Source: Xanthomonas cissicola (lineage in GTDB: Bacteria; Pseudomonadota; Gammaproteobacteria; Xanthomonadales; Xanthomonadaceae). From it: a DNA stretch of 37,590 nucleotides. The position numbers and the translations under genes were made by a program. Under the pieces are notes generated by a model. That model saw nothing but the letters and a program-made list of their open reading frames with translations, was not told the origin of the DNA and made no database searches. Positions 32,761 to 37,590 of this stretch are shown piece after piece. Location of the stretch: the NCBI RefSeq assembly GCF_008801575.1, contig NZ_VZPL01000044.1, positions 1 to 37,590 on the forward strand. Reading direction: 5' to 3'. Position 1 is the stretch's first letter; every line of letters starts with the position of its first letter.

Positions 32761-33693
32761 ATGGTCCGCTTCGACGACCTGGCGCTGTTCGTACGGACCG
32801 CGGCGCTGGGCAGTTTTTCCAGCGCCGCGCGCGAGGCCGACCTGTTGCCGGGCCAGGCCAGCGCGGCGGTGGCCCGGCTGGAGCGCGCGCTGGATCTGCG
32901 CCTGTTCGCCCGGTCCACGCGCAGCCTGCGGCTGACCGCCGAGGGCGAGCAGTACCTGCCGTACGCGCGCGGTGTGCTGGAGCTGCTGCGCGACGGGCGC
33001 GAGCATGTGCGGGGCCACGACAGTGCGCTGCAGGGCGTGCTGCAGGTGACGGCGCCGTCGGATCTGGGGCGCAACGTGCTGCTGCCGTGGCTGACCGAAT
33101 TCCGCGCTGCACATCCGAAGCTGACCCTGCGCCTGCACCTGTCGGATCAGGTGGCCGACCTGTATCGCGCGCCGGTGGATGTGGCATTTCGGCTCGGCCG
33201 TATCGACGATGCCGAACATGTGGCCTTGCCGGTGGCACCGGACAACCGCCGCGTGCTGGTGGCCGCGCCCGCCTACCTGCAGCGCCACGGGCGCCCCACC
33301 ACGCTGGATGCGCTGCGCGAGCACGCCTGCCTGCTGTACGTGCTGGCCGGGCGCGCCTACCACCGTTGGCAATTCGACCGGGAGGGCCGCCGCCACGTGG
33401 TGCCGGTGCGCGGGGCGATGCTGTGCGACGACGCCGATGTGGTGCGGCGCTGGGCGGTCGCCGGCGAAGGGATCGCCTACAAGTCGTGGCTGGACGTGTG
33501 TGCCGACGTGCAGGCCGGGCGGCTGGAGGTGCTGTTCCCCGAGTGCGGCGATCGGCTGCCGCTGCAGCTGGTGTGCCCGCACCGCAAGCAGTTTTCGCCG
33601 GCGATCCGGCAATTGCATGCGCTGTTTGCGCAGCGCTGCCAGGCGCTGACGGCGTTGTACCCGGTGCAGGCCGGAGGGCTTGGTATGGGGTGA
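32761..33693 (+). CDS. LysR-family transcriptional regulator
   Basis: The 310-residue protein starts MVRFDDLALFVRTAALGSFS, with the winged helix-turn-helix over about residues 1-60 (SAAREADLLPGQASAAVARLE, then LFARSTRSLRLT). The effector domain follows (VTAPSDLGRNVLLPWLTEF, AFRLGRIDDAEHVALPV). It is of the CrgA/AaeR-like subgroup by its length and the SxxLGR-type motif. It is divergent from the dehydrogenase gene and probably regulates it and itself. Its ribosome site is GGAG, 5 bp before the ATG. Confidence 0.9.
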   Translation: MVRFDDLALFVRTAALGSFSSAAREADLLPGQASAAVARLERALDLRLFARSTRSLRLTAEGEQYLPYARGVLELLRDGREHVRGHDSALQGVLQVTAPSDLGRNVLLPWLTEFRAAHPKLTLRLHLSDQVADLYRAPVDVAFRLGRIDDAEHVALPVAPDNRRVLVAAPAYLQRHGRPTTLDALREHACLLYVLAGRAYHRWQFDREGRRHVVPVRGAMLCDDADVVRRWAVAGEGIAYKSWLDVCADVQAGRLEVLFPECGDRLPLQLVCPHRKQFSPAIRQLHALFAQRCQALTALYPVQAGGLGMG

Positions 33694-33992
33694 TGCGGTG
33701 ATCGCAGTGAAGTGATCGGCACGATTGCTTCGATAGACCAAGGTCGTTTCCCGATGCGGTGCGTACGGAGGCACGTCATCGGCATGCCACCGCGCCGTCT
33801 GCCACACTCGCGGCACGTGCCATTGCAGCGGCCTTCGCGTTTTCGGTGCGCAGATGATGGCTGTGCAGCTGCGCCATGACGCTGAAATAGTCAGCCCACC
33901 TGTTCGATGTCGCATGGCGTGCGGTGCTGCTGCGCGCGTTATTGCCGTGTTCGTTGAAGCGCCCATCACTGCGGCGGTTCTAGCCTGCCGGC
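33694..33992. other. Spacer after the LysR gene
   Basis: This 299-bp GC-rich stretch has no convincing ORF, hairpin terminator or promoter. The last part should hold the promoter of the KTSC-like gene. Confidence 0.35.
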
Positions 33993-34247
33993 ATGACCGC
34001 ACCCAGCCCGGTTCGCATGCAGCGCTATGCCAATCGCAACGGCCACTCGGGCGTAGTGGCCTACGCGCTGGCCGACGACGCCATCGCCGTGCGCTTTCGC
34101 AGCGGCGAGACCTATGTGTATACCGCCGACAGCGCGGGCGCCGAGGCCGTGGCGACCATGCAGCGGCTCGCCACGGCCGGGCGCGGGCTGAGCACCTACA
34201 TCAGCCAGACCGTGCGCGATGCGTACGCGGGCAAGATCGAGCTATAG
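33993..34247 (+). CDS. KTSC-like small conserved protein
   Basis: The 84-residue protein contains SGVVAYALADDAIAVRFRSG and ETYVYTADSAGAE, a pair of strands followed by a helix like the KTSC domain (YxxxxxxLxVxFxxGxxYxY). The end LSTYISQTVRDAYAG fits the KTSC C-terminal helix. KTSC proteins are small, sometimes fused to nucleases or RNA-related enzymes, and have no settled function. It has no signal peptide. The domain call is by pattern only. Confidence 0.6.
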   Translation: MTAPSPVRMQRYANRNGHSGVVAYALADDAIAVRFRSGETYVYTADSAGAEAVATMQRLATAGRGLSTYISQTVRDAYAGKIEL

Positions 34248-34412
34248 CGGCGCAGGAGTGCAGCAGTGAGAATGTACTGCGCGCTCTGCTAATTACCGCA
34301 GAGTGCGTGCATGCAATTGGCTGCGCACGCTGCATCATGCGCGTGCGGCGTTGCCTGCAGCGCGTATCACCGCCGCCAACTGCCAGCCATCACGCGTGTC
34401 ACCGAGGAACAC

Positions 34413-35033
34413 ATGCTGGAGATTTACGGAAAGCCGAGCTCGATCAATGTGCGCAAAGTGTTGTGGTTGTGCGATGAGCTGGGGCTGGACTACACGCTGC
34501 ATGCATATGGCAGCGGCTTTGCATCGGTGCAGACGCCGCAATTTCGCGCACTCAACCCCAATGCGCTGGTGCCGGTCATCCGCGAGGGTGAACTGGTGCT
34601 ATGGGAATCGAACACGATCTGCCGCTACCTGGCTGCGCGCAGTCAACGCCACGATCTGCTGCCGGCCGCGCCCGCCGCGCGCGCACTGGTCGAGCAATGG
34701 ATGGATTGGCAGGCCACCGAACTCAATACCGCCTGGCGCTACGCATTCATGGCCAGCGTGCGTGGCAGTGCAGCGCATACCGATGCGCAGGCAATTGCGG
34801 CGAGCGTGGAGCAGTGGAACCGGCACATGGCGATCCTCGATGCGCAGCTGCAGCGCGGCGGTCCGTTCGTCCTGGGCGCACGCTTCACGCTTGCCGACAT
34901 CGTGCTGGGGTTGTCGACACAGCGCTGGGTCGCCAGCCCCATCGCGCATGTGCCATTGCCCGCGGTGGCGGCGTATTACGCACACTTGAAAACACGCGCT
35001 GGATTTCGGCGCTACGGTTGCACTGCACCGTAA
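34413..35033 (+). CDS. Glutathione S-transferase
   Basis: The 206-residue protein has the thioredoxin-fold N-terminal domain (MLEIYGKPSSINVRKVLW; the Ser10-Ser11/Asn13 region holds the thiol site), the cis-Pro in NALVPVIREG, and the glutathione gamma-glutamyl site WESNTICRYLA. The helical C-terminal domain has FVLGARFTLADIVLG, the conserved N-capping Asp. It probably conjugates or reduces small electrophiles; the substrate is unknown. The start at 34413 has GAGGA 6 bp upstream. Earlier in-frame codons to 34311 are not family-like. Confidence 0.88.
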   Translation: MLEIYGKPSSINVRKVLWLCDELGLDYTLHAYGSGFASVQTPQFRALNPNALVPVIREGELVLWESNTICRYLAARSQRHDLLPAAPAARALVEQWMDWQATELNTAWRYAFMASVRGSAAHTDAQAIAASVEQWNRHMAILDAQLQRGGPFVLGARFTLADIVLGLSTQRWVASPIAHVPLPAVAAYYAHLKTRAGFRRYGCTAP

Positions 35034-35152
35034 TGCCGCACATCGCACTTGTGCGAAGCGAACCAGACCACCGAAGCGATGCATGCAGCACGCTCGCACT
35101 GCATTGACCTGGGCATGAGTAGGGTGAGGGTCTGCTTTTGCGAGGCTCACCG

Positions 35153-35533
35153 ATGACCACTGCCACCAACCAAACCCGCCTGCTGGCCCTTTGCCTGTTC
35201 GTTTTTCTGGGCACGTTCGCAGCGATCGTCTGGTACGTGATGCGGCCCTACGGCTCGGTGTATTTTTTCCCGGTGCATTTTCTGGTCGGTGCGGCATTGC
35301 CGTTTTTGATCTATGCGATCGGCGGAACCCGGCTGTGGTTCTGGATCGGCATGGGTATCACCGCCTTGGTGCTGCTGTGGTTCAACCTGTGGGGCCATGA
35401 AGCCAACGGCGCGGCTCCGCGGGTGCTCGACTGGAGCCACTTCGCTGCCGGTGTGGTCGGGCTTGCCGGCGCCTGGGCGGTGCAGCTGATCTATCGCAAC
35501 GCGCGCCCGCCGCATCGCGCCTCGATTGAGTGA
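35153..35533 (+). CDS. Small membrane protein
   Basis: Unrecognised 126-residue protein with about four hydrophobic segments: LLALCLFVFLGTFAAIVWYV, FLVGAALPFLIYAIG, LWFWIGMGITALVLLWFNLW, and a last one in FAAGVVGLAGAWAVQLIY. The loops are short and there is a basic C-terminus, so it is an inner-membrane protein. The start at 35153 follows GAGG; the upstream ATG at 35138 has no such site. It is a free-standing gene between the transferase and the permease. Confidence 0.7.
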   Translation: MTTATNQTRLLALCLFVFLGTFAAIVWYVMRPYGSVYFFPVHFLVGAALPFLIYAIGGTRLWFWIGMGITALVLLWFNLWGHEANGAAPRVLDWSHFAAGVVGLAGAWAVQLIYRNARPPHRASIE

Positions 35534-35745
35534 GCGGGGTGTGTGTGCGATTGCCTGCCGTCAATCGCGCATGCCGTGATGGATGGTTGTGCTTGGCGAT
35601 GGAAAGGCACGATGCGCCGCGCGTGGGCTGATGCCATCGCGTGCCCACCTTGCCCAGGCACGGCTGCTGCATGACCTTGGACCGATAGCTTTGCTGCGCT
35701 GCGTTGGGCGACACTCGCGCATTCTTTGATTCCCGCGAGGTCCGC

Positions 35746-37161
35746 ATGTCGTCTTGGCTCAGGCGCAAATCCATCGATCAGGTCACCGTGCACGAGGCCG
35801 GCCGGCAACTGGTCCGCAGCTTGAGTTGGCCGCATCTGATCGCGCTGGGCATCGGCGCCATCGTCGGTACCGGGATCTACACGTTGATCGGCGTGGGCGC
35901 CGACAAGGCCGGACCGGCAGTGTTGCTGTCGTTCGTGGCGGCCGGCATCGTGTGCGCCTGCGCGGCGCTGGCCTATGCCGAGATGGCCACGATGATGCCG
36001 GCTGCCGGCAGTGCGTATACCTACAGCTACACCGCGCTGGGCGAGAGCATTGCCTGGGTGGTGGGCTGGAGCCTGGTGCTGGAATATTCGCTGGTGGTCA
36101 GCACGGTGGCGGTCGGCTGGTCGGGCTATTTCGTCGGTTTCCTGCAATGGTTGGGCGTGGGGTTGCCGCAGGAACTCATTGCCGGGCCGCACGCCGGCGG
36201 CATCGTCAACCTGCCGGCGGTGGCGATCACTTTCCTGGTGGCTGGCCTGTTGATGGCCGGCACCAAGGAAAGCGCCACGCTCAACGCGGTACTGGTCGTG
36301 CTGAAGATCATCGCGCTGGGCGTGTTCGTGGCCATTGCGCTGCCGGCCTTCAACAGCGCCAACCTGCAGCCGTTCATGCCGTATGGCTTCTCCAAGGCGA
36401 TGGGCCCCGATGGCGTCGAGCGCGGGGTGATGGCAGCGGCGGCGATCATCTTCTTTGCGTTCTACGGCTTCGATACGATTTCCACCGCGGCCGAGGAAAC
36501 CAAGAACCCCGGGCGCGATCTGTCGATCGGCATCGTCGGTTCGATGATCGGCTGCACGCTGATCTATGTGCTGGTGGCGCTGGCCGCGGTGGGTGCGATG
36601 AGCTTTACCGTGTTCGGCAAGAGCCCCGAGCCGTTGGCGCTGATCCTGCGCGAACTCGGCCACGGCAAGGCGGCCTTGGTGATCGGTGCGGTGGCGATCA
36701 TTGCGTTACCCACGGTGTTGCTGGCGTTTTTGTACGGGCAGAGCCGCATCTTCTTCGTGATGTCGCGCGATGGCTTGTTGCCGCGCGGCTTGTCCAGGGT
36801 CAATGCACGCACCGGCACGCCGGTGGCGATCACGCTGTTCACCGCGGTGCTGGTGGCGGCACTGGCGGGCGTGGCCCGGCTGGACGAAATCGCCGCCTTG
36901 GCCAACGCTGGCACGCTGGCGGCGTTCACGGCGGTGGCGGCCTGCCTGTTGGTGTTGCGCGTGCGCGAGCCCGGCCGCGCGCGCGCCTTCCGCACGCCGC
37001 TGGCGTGGGTGGTGGGACCGGTGGCGATCGGCGGCTGCCTGTATCTGTTCTGGAGCCTGCCGAGCAAGACGCAGGGCTGGTTCCTGCTGTGGAATGCGCT
37101 GGGCGTGGTGGTGTACCTGGCGTATGGGCGGCGGAATAGCCGGTTGAATCAGGCGGGCTGA
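35746..37161 (+). CDS. APC-family amino acid permease
   Basis: The 471-residue inner-membrane transporter has about 12 helices. Helix 1 carries the unwound substrate motif GIGAIVGTGIYTLIG, and helix 6 carries FFAFYGFDTISTAAEETKNP, both diagnostic for the cationic amino acid transporter branch of the APC superfamily (as in YfnA/CAT proteins). The start at 35746 is chosen because of GCGAGG 8 bp upstream. It takes up amino acids by proton symport or exchange; the exact substrate cannot be told. A hairpin follows the stop. Confidence 0.9.
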   Translation: MSSWLRRKSIDQVTVHEAGRQLVRSLSWPHLIALGIGAIVGTGIYTLIGVGADKAGPAVLLSFVAAGIVCACAALAYAEMATMMPAAGSAYTYSYTALGESIAWVVGWSLVLEYSLVVSTVAVGWSGYFVGFLQWLGVGLPQELIAGPHAGGIVNLPAVAITFLVAGLLMAGTKESATLNAVLVVLKIIALGVFVAIALPAFNSANLQPFMPYGFSKAMGPDGVERGVMAAAAIIFFAFYGFDTISTAAEETKNPGRDLSIGIVGSMIGCTLIYVLVALAAVGAMSFTVFGKSPEPLALILRELGHGKAALVIGAVAIIALPTVLLAFLYGQSRIFFVMSRDGLLPRGLSRVNARTGTPVAITLFTAVLVAALAGVARLDEIAALANAGTLAAFTAVAACLLVLRVREPGRARAFRTPLAWVVGPVAIGGCLYLFWSLPSKTQGWFLLWNALGVVVYLAYGRRNSRLNQAG

Positions 37162-37165
37162 GCGT

Positions 37166-37186
37166 CCTTCTCCCTGCGGGAGAAGG
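37166..37186 (+). terminator. Hairpin after the permease gene
   Basis: CCTTCTCCC (37166-37174) and GGGAGAAGG (37178-37186) are perfect 9-base arms around TGC, 4 bp after the stop. There is no T-run. It is also the first part of a REP-like cluster, so it may be both. Confidence 0.55.
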
Positions 37187-37370
37187 TGCCCCGCAGGGGC
37201 GGATGAGGGTGCGGGCGTAGCCTCTTGCAGGGGGTAACACGAGGGCTTTGCCCCGTCCCCTCACCCAAACCCCGCGCCCCAGCCCGCGCTTGCAGCGCGG
37301 GCGCTCCACGGCACGCGCGCCAGTGGCGCGCAAGCTGTGCCTTCTCGCCCCGGCGGGGAAGGGGCTTTAA
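37166..37370. repeat. REP-like cluster
   Basis: Several short palindromes follow each other: the 37166-37186 hairpin, CCCCGC/GCGGGG type sequence, CCCCTCACCCAAACCCC (similar to the start of the recB and recD elements), and GCCCGCGC / GCGCGGGC around TTGCA (about 37279-37299). The outer parts are roughly inverted copies, as in paired REP elements. The IS begins immediately after. Confidence 0.5.
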
Positions 37371-37590
37371 GGAAGGTCTGAATAACGAGGCCTGAGAGTG
37401 CGGGATGTCGCGTCGTTCCGAAGAGTGGCGTTTGAATCTTTGGAATTTCGCCATTTCTGGCGCTTTCCGTGGGAATTTCCTGGTTTACAGGCGCACGCTC
37501 CCCATAGCCGGCAGCAACTGCTTTCGCTTCATCCACAGATTGGAGAGCGCAAACAAGGTCAGCACGTGTGCGGTGTTTTTGGCCAGGCCG
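37371..37590 (-). mobile_element. IS5-family insertion sequence, 3' end only
   Basis: The end GGAAGGTCTGAATAA at 37371 looks like the terminal repeat of a Xanthomonas IS5-group element. It is preceded by TTAA (37367-37370), which fits the 4-bp YTAR target of IS5. The element runs off the window edge and differs from the IS at the left edge. Confidence 0.7.
37485..37590 (-). CDS. IS5-family transposase, C-terminal part (partial)
   Basis: The minus-strand frame reads GLAKNTAHVLTLFALSNLWM then KRKQLLPAMGSVRL and stops at 37485. This is the C-terminal end of IS5-group transposases. The catalytic region lies outside the window. Confidence 0.75.
   Translation of the reverse strand, partial: GLAKNTAHVLTLFALSNLWMKRKQLLPAMGSVRL

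Noticed and set aside
31693-33693. A 666-codon frame continuous with the LysR gene
   Set aside because: The real LysR start is at 32761; the upstream part is antisense to the dehydrogenase.
1-37590. CRISPR arrays, tRNA or rRNA genes
   Set aside because: No regularly spaced repeats and no tRNA- or rRNA-like sequence were recognised on either strand by eye.

Overview
The window looks like a Xanthomonas chromosome. It has high GC, a gene for the type III effector XopQ, a recC-recB-recD block, an mlaFEDCB operon that ends with mlaA, several typical Xanthomonas small lipoproteins, IS5-family insertion sequences at both edges, and many short palindromic (REP-like) repeats, some of them inside coding sequence. 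No species is assigned.

Layout. 1-230: 5' end of an IS5-family element, minus strand, cut by the window edge. 238-652: palindromic repeats and a frameshifted IS3-type transposase remnant. 653-6182 (minus): an allophanate hydrolase gene followed by a urea carboxylase gene, a two-step ATP-dependent urea to ammonia route. The carboxylase carries a one-base frameshift. Near-identical 39-bp hairpin repeats lie on both sides of this pair (238-276 and 6389-6427), so it looks like an acquired block. 6535-7643: a DUF1348 gene fragment, a doubtful ORF and a small lipoprotein. 7833-9757 (plus): a secreted M61 metallopeptidase with a PDZ-like C-terminus, also broken by a one-base indel. 9906-10004: a 32-residue lysine-rich protein. 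10107-11502 (minus): xopQ, again with a single-base frameshift, which separates the last quarter of the protein.

11779-12582 (minus): a hypothetical gene, then a 42-codon ORF that reads as the start of a HigB toxin joined in frame to the end of a HigA antitoxin, beneath an intact 34-bp nested palindrome that looks like the old HigA operator. 12678-22703 (minus): recC, recB and recD, for double-strand-break processing. recB and recD contain REP-like hairpins and long low-complexity insertions within the reading frame. 23055-23490: a fused remnant of a DUF6916 gene and an outer-membrane barrel.

23873-27978 (plus): mlaF-mlaE-mlaD-mlaC-mlaB-mlaA, a complete outer-membrane lipid asymmetry system, with overlapping genes and a good intrinsic terminator. 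28116-31526 (minus): NTF2-like lipoprotein, glutathione peroxidase, Cys-rich lipoprotein, rmuC. 31657-33693: a zinc-less alcohol dehydrogenase/quinone reductase divergent from a LysR regulator. 33993-37161 (plus): KTSC-like protein, glutathione S-transferase, small membrane protein, APC amino acid permease. 37166-37590: REP-like hairpins, then the 3' end of a second IS5-family element. No rRNA, tRNA or CRISPR array was seen.
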